A DNA stretch of 64,000 nt from Pseudobutyrivibrio sp. OR37 (lineage in GTDB: Bacteria; Bacillota; Clostridia; Lachnospirales; Lachnospiraceae). Of the stretch, positions 26,213 to 34,759 are shown one piece after another; within the stretch, counting starts at the first letter, position 1; every line of letters starts with the position of its first letter. A program made the translations under genes and the position numbers. The stretch is from contig NZ_FOQF01000001.1 in assembly GCF_900113655.1 (NCBI RefSeq), positions 124,001 to 188,000 on the forward strand, given 5' to 3'. The notes beneath the pieces are model-generated. The model saw only the letters and a list, made by a program, of their open reading frames with translations, ran no database searches and was not told the origin of the DNA.

Positions 26213-27349
26213 TTATATGTTCATACCCTCATCAGTCAGCTTCGCTGACAGCTTCCCCCTACTAAGGGGGAAGCCTTTAGACTGTGCTAAAAATCCAAAT
26301 TCATTGGAATACAATAAACACTCTATTTTTATTCTACCTTGTGCTCTGAAGTCTAGGTAGAATAGGATTCGTTCTAGGACGATGTCCATTGTTGGCTTTA
26401 GTAAGCCTGCATCTTCTATATGATGAAGTGCTTCTTCAGTGTTTAGGCAGGCTAGAATCTTTCTGGCAAGATCTGTGTCTGCCCCTGCTTTGATGGCGCA
26501 GGCTGAAAGGATTTCCATTCTAGCATCGGCTTCATGTGAATGGGTATTCATGATGCCGCCAGCTACCTTAACAAGCTTTCCAATGTGACCTGTGATGACA
26601 AGAGTTTCAAAGCCCATCTCACAAACCATATCTACAGTCTCTCCTATGAAGTTAGAGCACTTTACACTTTTATCTAAATCATAGTCATAATTATCCTTCA
26701 TAAATTTCAGGCCGTAGTTGCCTGGGGTTACGAAGGCTGTTTTAAATCCTAAGGCTTTCTTCTGGGAAAGCTCAACTCTTATTGTATCCACCAATGCTTT
26801 TGCACTCATTGGCTCAACGATACCTGTTGTTCCTAGTATGGAAATGCCTCCTACAATTCCAAGACGAGGATTGAAGGTGTGGCCAGCAAGCTCCTCCCCC
26901 TCAGGTACAGAGATGATTACACTAAGCTTTCCGCAAAAATCAAAAAGCCTGCACACCTGTAGCACTTCCTTTTCAATCATCTCTCTTGGCACATGATTGA
27001 TTGCAGCATTTCCCACAGGCTGATCCAGCCCTGGCAATGTTACCCTGCCTACACCAAAGCCTCCATCTATGGTAATAGTACAATCTCCTGTATCACAGGA
27101 TTCAACCATACTCACTGTTGCCACCACATGACTTCCAGTAGTCACATCAGGGTCGTCTCCGCCATCCTTTATAACAGCGCAGCTCACCTGTGACTCTTGT
27201 CGTTTAATATCTACAATATCCGCATTAAACATAATCCCTGCAGGAGTTTCTATTTCAATATTCAGTTTTTCCTTCCCTGACAAAAGCATGTAGGTCGCCG
27301 CCTTCGCAGCCGCCGCCCCACAGCTTCCCGTGGTAAAACCTTTTTTCAT
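26213..27349 (-). CDS. cbiD: Cobalt-precorrin-5B C1-methyltransferase
   Basis: 378 residues. CbiD marks: MKKGFTTGSCGAAAAKAA at the start, GGFGVGRVTLPGL, GLKFMKDNYDYD and TGHIGKLVKVAGGIMNTHS. CbiD is a SAM-dependent enzyme unrelated to the other corrin methylases and specific to the anaerobic route. The last ~20 residues (SKGFPLSRGKLSAKLTDEG) are encoded by palindromic repeat R3 and replace the natural end. Confidence 0.93.
   Translation of the reverse strand: MKKGFTTGSCGAAAAKAATYMLLSGKEKLNIEIETPAGIMFNADIVDIKRQESQVSCAVIKDGGDDPDVTTGSHVVATVSMVESCDTGDCTITIDGGFGVGRVTLPGLDQPVGNAAINHVPREMIEKEVLQVCRLFDFCGKLSVIISVPEGEELAGHTFNPRLGIVGGISILGTTGIVEPMSAKALVDTIRVELSQKKALGFKTAFVTPGNYGLKFMKDNYDYDLDKSVKCSNFIGETVDMVCEMGFETLVITGHIGKLVKVAGGIMNTHSHEADARMEILSACAIKAGADTDLARKILACLNTEEALHHIEDAGLLKPTMDIVLERILFYLDFRAQGRIKIECLLYSNEFGFLAQSKGFPLSRGKLSAKLTDEGMNI
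26223..26280 (+). repeat. Palindromic repeat R3, encoding the end of cbiD
   Basis: Plus strand: TACCCTCATCAGTCAGC-TTC-GCTGACAGC followed by TTCCCCC-TACTA-GGGGGAA-GCC. Same two-hairpin layout as R2 but opposite orientation, 45 bases upstream of the DUF559 start. Confidence 0.8.
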
Positions 27350-27364
27350 AAAAAACTCCTTTTT

Positions 27365-28033
27365 TCATACCCTCATCCGCCCCTTCGGGGCACCTTCCCC
27401 CAGAGGGGGAAGGCTATAGAGTAACGCATTTACGATAGCGGCGGCGATGTTGCTGCCGCCTTTGCGGCCTTTGTTGATGATGTGTGGAACTGAGGAGTTA
27501 AGGAATAGTTCCTTGGCTGCCTCTACGTTTACGAAGCCAACTGGTACGCCAATAACAAACTCTGGTGTGAATTTGCCTTGCTCCATCATTTCATAAAGTG
27601 AAATAAGGGCTGTTGGGGCGTTGCCGATGGCAAAAATTACTGGCATAGGAAGGGCTGCTGCTCGCTCCATGGATACAGTGGCTCTTGTGACCTGGCGCTC
27701 CTTTGCTTCCTTGGCTACGTCTTCATCTGCCATGAAGCAGTGTACCTGGCCGCCAAAGCTTTGAAGCTTCTTTTTGTTGATGCCGGCTAATGCCATGTTG
27801 GTGTCAGTAACTATGTGAGCTCCATTTTTTATTAATTCCTTGGCAAGGTCAATTGCACCTTGCGAATAACACATTGTCTTAGCATAATCGAAATCAGCGC
27901 TGGTGTGGATTACGCGTTTAGTGATTGGAGCTTCTTCCTCGGGGATAGTGATTCCCAGGGAGTCTAGCTCGGCGGTTATGATTTCGAAGCTGCGATGTTC
28001 TATTTCTGATGGTAAGATGTATTCTATTTTCAT
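27365..28033 (-). CDS. cbiC: Cobalt-precorrin-8 methylmutase
   Basis: 222 residues. CbiC marks: RVIHTSADFDY with the catalytic His near 46, DTNMALAGINKK, and FAIGNAPTAL then VPVGFVNVEAAKE. It moves the C11 methyl group to C12 to give cobyrinate. The natural C-terminus is followed by [16 protein letters not shown], encoded entirely by repeat R4, including the stop region. An identical tail is found on CbiP. Confidence 0.93.
   Translation of the reverse strand: MKIEYILPSEIEHRSFEIITAELDSLGITIPEEEAPITKRVIHTSADFDYAKTMCYSQGAIDLAKELIKNGAHIVTDTNMALAGINKKKLQSFGGQVHCFMADEDVAKEAKERQVTRATVSMERAAALPMPVIFAIGNAPTALISLYEMMEQGKFTPEFVIGVPVGFVNVEAAKELFLNSSVPHIINKGRKGGSNIAAAIVNALLYSLPPLGEGAPKGRMRV
27367..27416 (+). 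repeat. Palindromic repeat R4, encoding the end of cbiC
   Basis: Plus strand: ACCCTCATCC-GCCCC-TTC-GGGGC-ACC followed by TTCCCCC-AGA-GGGGGAA-GGC. It is essentially identical to R5 and R6. It supplies the last 16 codons of cbiC on the minus strand. Confidence 0.85.
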
Positions 28034-28035
28034 GT

Positions 28036-29544
28036 TTATACCCTCATCCGCCCCTTCGGGGCACCTTCCCCCAGAGGGGGAAGGCTCATTATTTCATAAA
28101 TATAGTTTATATCGAGATTTGCTCGGACTATGTCGGCGAGTTTGTCGTATTCTTTTTCTTTCATGGCCATATAGTCCATGGTTTCTTCTGAAAGGGTTAA
28201 GCCTTTTTTGGCTGCTAAGGACTTAGCAAGCTTTAGGGCTAAATCTCCATTATCAAAAACGCCATGTACATAGGTGCCAAATACATTTCCTTTTTGGACG
28301 CTAGTAACGGAAGCGCCATCTATTACGGAATAGCCGTTGTGGATTTCGTAGCCTAAATATTTTTGACCGGTAAGACATTCGTACACTCCTGTCATATCAT
28401 CAAAAATACCTTCAGTCTGACTTCTGTGCTTTGCAGGCTCCATCACTGTTTCCATAGGAAGCAAACCCAGTCCCTTTATCTGATTAACACAGTCTGACTC
28501 TACAGATTCAGGATCTGAGATTATATCTCCTAGCATCTGAAAGCCTCCACAGATTCCAACAACTGGACCACTTGCAGCAAATCTTTGGATGGCTGGTGCC
28601 ATGCCGGATTCTAGTAGCCATTTCATATCTGCGATTGTATTTTTACTTCCAGGCAGGATTACGATATCCGCCCCTTCAATTTCTGATGGCTTTGTGATAA
28701 ATCTAACTGCAACACCATCTATATTTTCAAACGGAGCCACATCAGTGAAATTAGAAATCTTTGGAAGACGAACAACGGCAACATCAACGATGCTATCCTT
28801 GCCACCATCACCCTTATTATCCAGTCTTTCGCTAAGACTATCTTCATCATCAATTAAAAGATGAGCGTAAGGAACAGTTCCTACAACAGGAACCCCTCCC
28901 CTTTCCTCTAGCATATCGATTCCTGAATCTAAAAGAGATTTATCTCCTCTAAACTTGTTTATAATAAGGCCTTTAACTCTGGCTCTTTCATCATCTTCTA
29001 ACAGTTCAAGAGTGCCTAGAAGCTGTGCGAAAACACCGCCTCTATCTATATCTCCAACTAAAAGCACTGGGGCGTCCACCAGCTTTGCCATTCCCATATT
29101 TACAATATCATCTGATTTAAGATTGATTTCTGCTGGAGAGCCTGCACCTTCAATAACAATAACATCTGCCCACTCGGAAAGCTTCTCGAAGGCAGCCTTT
29201 ATATCTGGTATAAGGTTCTTTTTGTAGGCAAAATATTCCCTTGCCTTCATGTTGCCTACCACTTCACCGTTTACAATTACCTGTGAGCCCACATCATTTG
29301 TAGGCTTAAGTAATATAGGATTCATGTAAACAGAAGGCTTTACTCCTGCGCACTCTGCTTGCATTACCTGGGCTCGGCCCATTTCAAGACCTTCTTCTGT
29401 TACAAAGGAATTGAGTGCCATATTCTGTGATTTGAAGGGGGCCACCTTTAGGCCATCTTGTTTGAATATTCTACATAGGGCACCAACTAGGAGGCTTTTG
29501 CCTACGTTTGACATGGTGCCTTGGATCATGATTACTTTTGACAT
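28036..29544 (-). CDS. cbiP: Cobyric acid synthase (glutamine-hydrolysing)
   Basis: 502 residues. An ATP-binding domain ([13 protein letters not shown] at 7-19; [13 protein letters not shown]) is followed by a glutamine amidotransferase domain with [11 protein letters not shown], nucleophile [10 protein letters not shown] (Cys near 333) and YVHGVFDN (His near 427). It amidates four side chains to form adenosylcobyric acid. The final 16 residues ([16 protein letters not shown]) come from repeat R5 and equal the tail of CbiC. The cbiC start is 2 bases after its stop. Confidence 0.93.
   Translation of the reverse strand: MSKVIMIQGTMSNVGKSLLVGALCRIFKQDGLKVAPFKSQNMALNSFVTEEGLEMGRAQVMQAECAGVKPSVYMNPILLKPTNDVGSQVIVNGEVVGNMKAREYFAYKKNLIPDIKAAFEKLSEWADVIVIEGAGSPAEINLKSDDIVNMGMAKLVDAPVLLVGDIDRGGVFAQLLGTLELLEDDERARVKGLIINKFRGDKSLLDSGIDMLEERGGVPVVGTVPYAHLLIDDEDSLSERLDNKGDGGKDSIVDVAVVRLPKISNFTDVAPFENIDGVAVRFITKPSEIEGADIVILPGSKNTIADMKWLLESGMAPAIQRFAASGPVVGICGGFQMLGDIISDPESVESDCVNQIKGLGLLPMETVMEPAKHRSQTEGIFDDMTGVYECLTGQKYLGYEIHNGYSVIDGASVTSVQKGNVFGTYVHGVFDNGDLALKLAKSLAAKKGLTLSEETMDYMAMKEKEYDKLADIVRANLDINYIYEIMSLPPLGEGAPKGRMRV
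28039..28086 (+). repeat. Palindromic repeat R5, encoding the end of cbiP
   Basis: Same sequence as R4: ACCCTCATCC-GCCCC-TTC-GGGGC-ACC and TTCCCCC-AGA-GGGGGAA-GGC. Located in the last codons of cbiP. Confidence 0.85.
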
Positions 29545-29551
29545 ATATTAA

Positions 29552-29600
29552 TACCCTCATCCGCCCCTTCGGGGCACCTTCCCCCAGAGGGGGAAGGCAT
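29552..29600 (+). repeat. Palindromic repeat R6, between the ABC ATPase gene and cbiP
   Basis: Same sequence as R4 and R5 but intergenic: 7 bases from the cbiP start and 3 bases from the end of the ATPase gene. In the mRNA it forms two stable hairpins just ahead of the cbiP start. Confidence 0.85.
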
Positions 29601-29603
29601 AAT

Positions 29604-30395
29604 TTAGAGAAGCCTCTTAATTGATGTTGAATAGTTCCAGAGGCCGCTGCATATTATTTCTCCGGTGCCGGGGGCCATTTTGTACATTGTTTCCAGGTTG
29701 ACTCCGTTCAGGACTTCTTCTGGGGTGCCTGTGACGTACACTTCTTCGCCAGCGATTCCGATTACTTTATCAGCTACGGCTGGGACAAATTCTAATTCGT
29801 GGATAGACATGAGAACTGCCACCTGCTTTGTAGCTGCAATCTTTTTTATTACCTTTAGGATATCAAGCTTGTATTGCAAGTCTAAGAAAGATGTAGGCTC
29901 ATCTAAAATCATTACATCTGCATCCTGACAGATTGCTCTTGCAAGCATGATGCGCTGTCTTTGGCCATCGCTGATTTTGGAGAAATCCTTATCCTTTATC
30001 TTGCCTGCTCCAACCATATCAATGGCTTCATTAATAGCTGCTTTATCCCTATCATCCAAAAATCCAAGCCTGCCGGTATATGGATATCTGCCAGTTGCCA
30101 CCACATCAAAGCAGGTCATTAGCTCTGGATGGATTCGTTCTGTCATCACCATGGAAACAGCCTTCGCAACATCTTCTTCTGACATGGCATCCTTGTCATT
30201 TCCATTTAGATAAACCGCCCCGCCAAGCTTTTTAAGCTGACCAATTATTGTCTTTAAAACTGTAGATTTGCCAGCACCGTTTGCACCAATAAGGCATACT
30301 ATCTGCCCTTTTTCAATGGTAATATTTACATCATTTAATACTACAGTCTTACCGTAGCCTACATTCAATTCCGATAACTGGATGCTTTTATCCAC
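29604..30395 (-). CDS. btuD: ABC transporter ATPase, BtuD/FecE type
   Basis: 263 residues from a GTG at 30395, chosen because AAAGGAGG lies 6 bases upstream; the longer TTG frame would start before that site. Walker A IGANGAGKST (about 37-46), signature SDGQRQRIML (141), Walker B VMILDEPTSF (161) and switch His in MSIHELE are complete. It powers a cobalamin/corrinoid or iron-chelate importer with the permease and binding protein upstream. The substrate is inferred from the riboswitch-controlled operon. It overlaps the permease gene by 8 bases. Confidence 0.88.
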   Translation of the reverse strand: MDKSIQLSELNVGYGKTVVLNDVNITIEKGQIVCLIGANGAGKSTVLKTIIGQLKKLGGAVYLNGNDKDAMSEEDVAKAVSMVMTERIHPELMTCFDVVATGRYPYTGRLGFLDDRDKAAINEAIDMVGAGKIKDKDFSKISDGQRQRIMLARAICQDADVMILDEPTSFLDLQYKLDILKVIKKIAATKQVAVLMSIHELEFVPAVADKVIGIAGEEVYVTGTPEEVLNGVNLETMYKMAPGTGEIICSGLWNYSTSIKRLL

Positions 30396-31404
30396 GAGAT
30401 GCCTCCTTTCTTGCAACCAAAAGATAAATCACAACTGGCGCAAGAAATACCGAAGTGACTGCACTAATACTGATTTCTGTAGGCGCAAAGGCAGTGCGGG
30501 CGATACCATCACAGAAAAGTGTAATGATCGCGCCCCCTAAAAAACAAGCAGGAATCATAACAAGTGGTTTAGCTGTTTTCATGATGCCTCGCATAATATG
30601 TGGCACTGCGATACCTACAAAAGATATAGGACCTGCAAAAGCCGTAACTGTTGCAGATAAAATACTAGATAAGAGAATCAAAACTATTCTAATGTGTTTG
30701 ATATTTACGCCCATATTTCTGGCGTAGTTTTCTCCTAATTGAAAAGCCCCAATTGGCTTAGAAAAAATAACCGTAAATACGATAGCAATAATTACAATTA
30801 CAGATGATACAACAACATGGTCCATGCTTATTCCTGAAAAGCTTCCCAAGGACCAGTTATGCAGATTTACAATATTTGTATCATCTGCAAATGTAACAAC
30901 AAATTCTGTGATAGCTGAACAGATATAACCAATCATGACGCCACAAACTACTAATAGGGACATGTTTCTTACCTTCTGCGATAAAGACATAACAATCCCC
31001 ATAGCTATAAGTGAACCAACAAAGGCCGAAACAACTAACACAAGTGAGCTAATGTTTACTCCTCTTTCAAGCAAAAATACCATAGAAAGAGCCACAAAAA
31101 GCTTAGCAGAAGAAGATATTCCAAGTACATATGGTCCTGCAATAGGGTTTCCAAAAAAGACCTGTAGCAAAAAGCCAGACACTGAAAGAGCCCCGCCAAG
31201 CACTATAGCTCCAATGATTCTTGGAAGTCTTATGGAGATGATTATTTTTCCCATGTAAACTTCCCCAGGGTTAACCAGTGATTTAATAATATCTATTACA
31301 GATATGTCTGCACTGCCCACTCCAACGCTTACAAAAAAGAAAACTACAAGTAAAACAATCATTCCTATAAATGCAATTTTTATTCTTCTGCTAATTGAAT
31401 CCAT
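30388..31404 (-). CDS. btuC: ABC transporter permease, BtuC/FecCD family
   Basis: 338 residues with about nine to ten hydrophobic segments. Family marks: IRLPRIIGAIVLGGALSVSGFLLQ near 56, GISSSAKL, LNLHNWSLGSFSG-type loop near 183, and GPISFVGIAVPHIMR near 265, the loop contacting the ATPase. It forms the membrane channel of a metal-chelate/corrinoid importer. It starts 3 bases after the stop of the binding-protein gene. Confidence 0.9.
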   Translation of the reverse strand: MDSISRRIKIAFIGMIVLLVVFFFVSVGVGSADISVIDIIKSLVNPGEVYMGKIIISIRLPRIIGAIVLGGALSVSGFLLQVFFGNPIAGPYVLGISSSAKLFVALSMVFLLERGVNISSLVLVVSAFVGSLIAMGIVMSLSQKVRNMSLLVVCGVMIGYICSAITEFVVTFADDTNIVNLHNWSLGSFSGISMDHVVVSSVIVIIAIVFTVIFSKPIGAFQLGENYARNMGVNIKHIRIVLILLSSILSATVTAFAGPISFVGIAVPHIMRGIMKTAKPLVMIPACFLGGAIITLFCDGIARTAFAPTEISISAVTSVFLAPVVIYLLVARKEASRG

Positions 31405-31407
31405 TAT

Positions 31408-32931
31408 TTACTCCCTAAGCTTTATAAAACAATCTCCCTCTTTATAAGAGCCATTTAAAATTTCATTTAGCTCCTCTATAAATTCTGCCACATTTGTGCT
31501 CTTTTGGAAATATCCTTCTTTAAGGCAATACACATTTCCCTCTTTCACTGCCTTGTAATCTGCCAACGCTTCCTCTTCCTTTACAAGTTCAGCGATAGAA
31601 GAAATTTCTCCTTCAATTGTACTATTGTAAATGAGCACATCTGCATCCACTGTTCTGATATAAAAATCCTCGGTAGTGATTTTCATAGTTGATAAGGCAT
31701 TATCCTCTTCAAATGAAATATCATCCGGTACATATTTGCCGCCAGCAAGTCCAATCATAGATGCTATATAATCCTTAGGCTTTCTAACAACTATCTGACC
31801 ATTTGAATTAATAGAAAAGAATGCAACAGTTTTACCCGTAGTTTCATGCTTTTCTATTTCATCAACTCTTGCCACCTGATTTTCAAAGACCTCATTTGCC
31901 TTATCTTCCTTGCCATATATGCAACCATAAAGCTTAATCCATTCAAGCCTTGCAAGAGGACTGCTTTCGTAGCTGGACATTTCCACAAGCACAGGTATGC
32001 CTAGCTCCTTAAGCTTTTCTAAGGTTTCTGGTGTGTGACTTATCATGGTATTTTCGATGGCAAAGTTACAACCAGAAGATACAAGTAGCTCGTAATCAGG
32101 AGCTGAGTATTTTCCAGCGTACGCCATTTCACCATTTTTCATGGCACTTCTGGCGTTCTTAATGTGCCAATCCTTTGCCTTAGTTCCAGAAAAAGCTATA
32201 TCATCTAATGCGCCAATTTTATCCATCAAATCCATTACTGATGTAGATACAAGGTAAGTCTTATCCGTATTTACGATAACAGAAACATTATCAGAAACAC
32301 TGACGCTGTCAGGCAATGCTTCCTGCGCCATCAAAAAATACTGATTGTCACCCTTTCCATTTATTCCTGAAATAGAAATAAATTTGTAGCTATTACCTTT
32401 ATCATCCTCATAATAATCAACACTAAAGCCCTTGGCATAATCAAGCTTAAGTGAATCTACAAGTGTTAGTCCTGTTAGCTGATAAGAATCAGATGCCGCT
32501 TCAGTCTCAACCTTTTCTACCGCCCCAACCTCTACAGAATGGCCTGGAGCATAAACTGTAAGCTGATACTCAATCTCATGAGGTGTGCTCATTGCAGTGG
32601 TATCGCCGATTACAGTAAATGTCTTGTCAAACTCTGCAAATGGTATCGTAAATACGGAGTTACTATCAGCATCAGCCTCGTTATCGTATCTCACATTATC
32701 TACTAGCATATAATCATAGTTTTTGCTAGACCAAACAAGCTTTACAGTATTTCCTGATTCAGAAGTCACTACCTCTGCTGGAGATTCTACAGTGGCCTTT
32801 CCGCTGCCACCAGTAAGAGTCACCTCGCAGGAGTAGGTTCCATATTCTGTTTTTTCTTCCTTATTAAAAAAGCTGCAGGCTGTTAGAAGTATAGCCAGCG
32901 CTGCAGCGATTGAATAAATTAACTTTTTCAT
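31408..32931 (-). CDS. btuF: Corrinoid/iron-chelate ABC binding lipoprotein with extra N-terminal domain
   Basis: 507 residues, far longer than the ~300 usual for BtuF/FhuD-type proteins. A lipoprotein signal ends in LLTAC (Cys19). Residues about 30-135 form a beta-rich domain (YSCEVTLTGGSGKATVE, VWSSKNYDYMLV, IPFAEFDKTFTV) that resembles by eye the C-terminal domain of the adjacent CbiK. A linker domain follows to about 240. The periplasmic-binding fold covers about 255-500 (FAIENTMISHTPETLEKL, VEMSSYESSPLARLEWI, SMIGLAGGKYV). It delivers ligand to the permease/ATPase pair downstream. Ligand identity is inferred. Confidence 0.82.
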   Translation of the reverse strand: MKKLIYSIAAALAILLTACSFFNKEEKTEYGTYSCEVTLTGGSGKATVESPAEVVTSESGNTVKLVWSSKNYDYMLVDNVRYDNEADADSNSVFTIPFAEFDKTFTVIGDTTAMSTPHEIEYQLTVYAPGHSVEVGAVEKVETEAASDSYQLTGLTLVDSLKLDYAKGFSVDYYEDDKGNSYKFISISGINGKGDNQYFLMAQEALPDSVSVSDNVSVIVNTDKTYLVSTSVMDLMDKIGALDDIAFSGTKAKDWHIKNARSAMKNGEMAYAGKYSAPDYELLVSSGCNFAIENTMISHTPETLEKLKELGIPVLVEMSSYESSPLARLEWIKLYGCIYGKEDKANEVFENQVARVDEIEKHETTGKTVAFFSINSNGQIVVRKPKDYIASMIGLAGGKYVPDDISFEEDNALSTMKITTEDFYIRTVDADVLIYNSTIEGEISSIAELVKEEEALADYKAVKEGNVYCLKEGYFQKSTNVAEFIEELNEILNGSYKEGDCFIKLRE

Positions 32932-32932
32932 T

Positions 32933-33036
32933 TACCCTCATCCGTCACCTGCGGTGACACCTTGTCTCGCCTCCCGGCTCGGTCGTTGCTAAACAGGCTC
33001 CACTGGAGCCTAGCAACCCAATAGGGAGAAGGCTTT
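32933..33036 (+). repeat. Palindromic repeat R7, long variant
   Basis: Between cbiK and the binding-protein gene. ACCCTCATCCGTCACC-TGC-GGTGACACC, then the same ~60-base insert as R1 (CTTGTCTCGCCTCCCGG, GTTGCTA, GGCTCCA-CTGGAGCC, TAGCAAC), then a degenerate GGGAGAAGGC end. It is inverted relative to R1, 8 kb away. Confidence 0.8.
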
Positions 33037-34612
33037 ATAATGTTACTGATACTACGTGGTCGTACCAAGTACCTTTTTCACCTAAAATTGCTAAATCAAA
33101 ATCTTTATCAAGTGCCTCTACAGGAACATCAAATCCATTAACTGTTTCTGTAGTTCCGTCTGAGTATGTAACCTCATCCTTTGTAGGCTGAAGCCAGTTA
33201 GCCTTGTCGCTTTCAGCATCAGCTGCTTTACCTACATAAAGGTTTACAATCTTATCTGATACAAGTGAGATATGAATTGTCATCTTGCCATCCTTAACTG
33301 TAAGCTCACCCTTGCCATTCTTTGCTTCGTTTACATGGAACATGCTGCTATCTGTTGTAAACTTTGCTTCGTAAGTTTCGCCTTCCTTAAGCTCATCTGT
33401 ATGTGCAACTTCTGCTGGCTTAACACCAGTAGCTTCTGATGTATGTGCTACATAAATAGCCTGAACATCTGCAATCTCACCAAGACCTGCAATCTGGCAC
33501 TCAACTGAATCAAATGCGCCTGAAGCCTTAAACATTGACTTCCAAGAATCCTCTTCATCGCCTGCCATATCGTTGTTAGCATGGTCACCAGCAACAACCA
33601 TAAGTGGACGAAGAATTACATTCTTATATCCAGCTTCCTTAACAGCCTCGATAATGTTCTCACAAGCTGTCTCCTCTGGCTCACCCTCTACAGTACCGAT
33701 GAATACGTTCTTGTAACCAAGCTTATCCATCTGTGTCTGCATCTGGCTGTATGTAACCTTTGCATTGTGGCTAGTACCATGACCCATAAATACAAAGGCT
33801 GTACCATCCTCTGCTGCCTTATCAATGCTTTCAAGTCCTGCATCAGAAACAGCCTCAGCTGTAATTGCCTTTGCAACTGTTTCCTTATCACGGTTAACTG
33901 CACTAGCGTCTGCACCAACTTCTCCAAGTAATGGCTCAGCGATCTTTACACTTTCAAACTTATCAGCGTACTCATTTACCGCCTCTGTTAATTCATCGTA
34001 CTCAGCACCATGCATTAAATGAGTTGGCTGAACTACCAAATTCTTCACCCCGTTTGCAACAGCTCTATCTAAAGCCTGCTGCATGTTATCAATCTTCTCC
34101 TCATCACGAGCCTGGATATGATTGATAATAATCTGTGCTGTGAAAGCACGTCTAACTGACCAATCAGGATATGCTGCAGCGATTGCCTTTTCTACACCAC
34201 CAATATCAGCAACACGGCTATCATTAAATGATGTACCAAAGCTTACTACAAGAATTTCGTTCTCGCCAATTTCATCCTGATTTAAAGAATCGTCCTTAGA
34301 AGCATCACCTGTATCTCTTCCAAAATAATCAGGATCAGCAAACTCTCCTTCAACTAATTCCTTCTGTGCATCTGTAAGTGCATCCCAAGCTTCCTTGGCA
34401 GCCTTGCACTGCTCATCTGTTTTATCTGTTCTCTCCTGAACATAAATTGCATCGATTAATGCAGCACACTCATCTGCAAGTGCCTGATCATCAACTTCCT
34501 CTGTAGCCTCCACATTAGTCTCAGCTACATCTGCAGCCTGCTTGCCACAAGCTGTAAACATCATGGCAAAGCCTAAAACTAATGCCATACTTGTAACTAA
34601 CTTTTTCTTCAT
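33035..34612 (-). CDS. cbiK: Surface-anchored CbiK-type cobaltochelatase lipoprotein
   Basis: 525 residues from the ATG at 34612 (AAGGAGG 7 bases upstream). A lipoprotein signal with lipobox FTAC (Cys22) predicts export, unusual for CbiK. A short helical region (35-95) precedes the chelatase: VVSFGTSFNDSR near 119, PTHLMHGAEYDEL, catalytic His in FMGHGTSHN (about 274) and the second metal His in GDHANNDMAGDE (about 342). After 410 comes an extra beta-rich domain similar to the N-terminal domain of the neighbouring binding protein. CbiK inserts cobalt into sirohydrochlorin. An exported one may act in metal or tetrapyrrole handling. It is the first gene after the B12 riboswitch. Confidence 0.87.
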   Translation of the reverse strand: MKKKLVTSMALVLGFAMMFTACGKQAADVAETNVEATEEVDDQALADECAALIDAIYVQERTDKTDEQCKAAKEAWDALTDAQKELVEGEFADPDYFGRDTGDASKDDSLNQDEIGENEILVVSFGTSFNDSRVADIGGVEKAIAAAYPDWSVRRAFTAQIIINHIQARDEEKIDNMQQALDRAVANGVKNLVVQPTHLMHGAEYDELTEAVNEYADKFESVKIAEPLLGEVGADASAVNRDKETVAKAITAEAVSDAGLESIDKAAEDGTAFVFMGHGTSHNAKVTYSQMQTQMDKLGYKNVFIGTVEGEPEETACENIIEAVKEAGYKNVILRPLMVVAGDHANNDMAGDEEDSWKSMFKASGAFDSVECQIAGLGEIADVQAIYVAHTSEATGVKPAEVAHTDELKEGETYEAKFTTDSSMFHVNEAKNGKGELTVKDGKMTIHISLVSDKIVNLYVGKAADAESDKANWLQPTKDEVTYSDGTTETVNGFDVPVEALDKDFDLAILGEKGTWYDHVVSVTL

Positions 34613-34652
34613 GTTAATCCTCCTTAGTGATATAGGTAATCCCGCCGGAAAT

Positions 34653-34681
34653 ATAAAAAGACTGCTAATTAATAGCAGTCT
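34653..34681 (-). terminator. Riboswitch-associated intrinsic terminator
   Basis: AGACTGCTA (34659-34667) and TAGCAGTCT (34673-34681), followed on the minus strand by TTTTTATAT. It lies between the B12 aptamer and the cbiK start, the expected place of a transcriptional off-switch. A second hairpin (GCAA...AAGACTAGTCTT...TTGC, about 34699-34728) lies between it and the aptamer and may compete. Confidence 0.8.
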
Positions 34682-34759
34682 CATAAATCAAAAATGGCAT
34701 GCAAAAAAGACTAGTCTTTATTGCATATTGCTAATTCGATTCGAGTTCCGCAAATCAAA

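Noticed and set aside
24890-33036. CRISPR array formed by the regularly recurring palindromes
   Set aside because: Copies are separated by whole genes, occur in both orientations and vary in length; no spacer structure and no cas gene.
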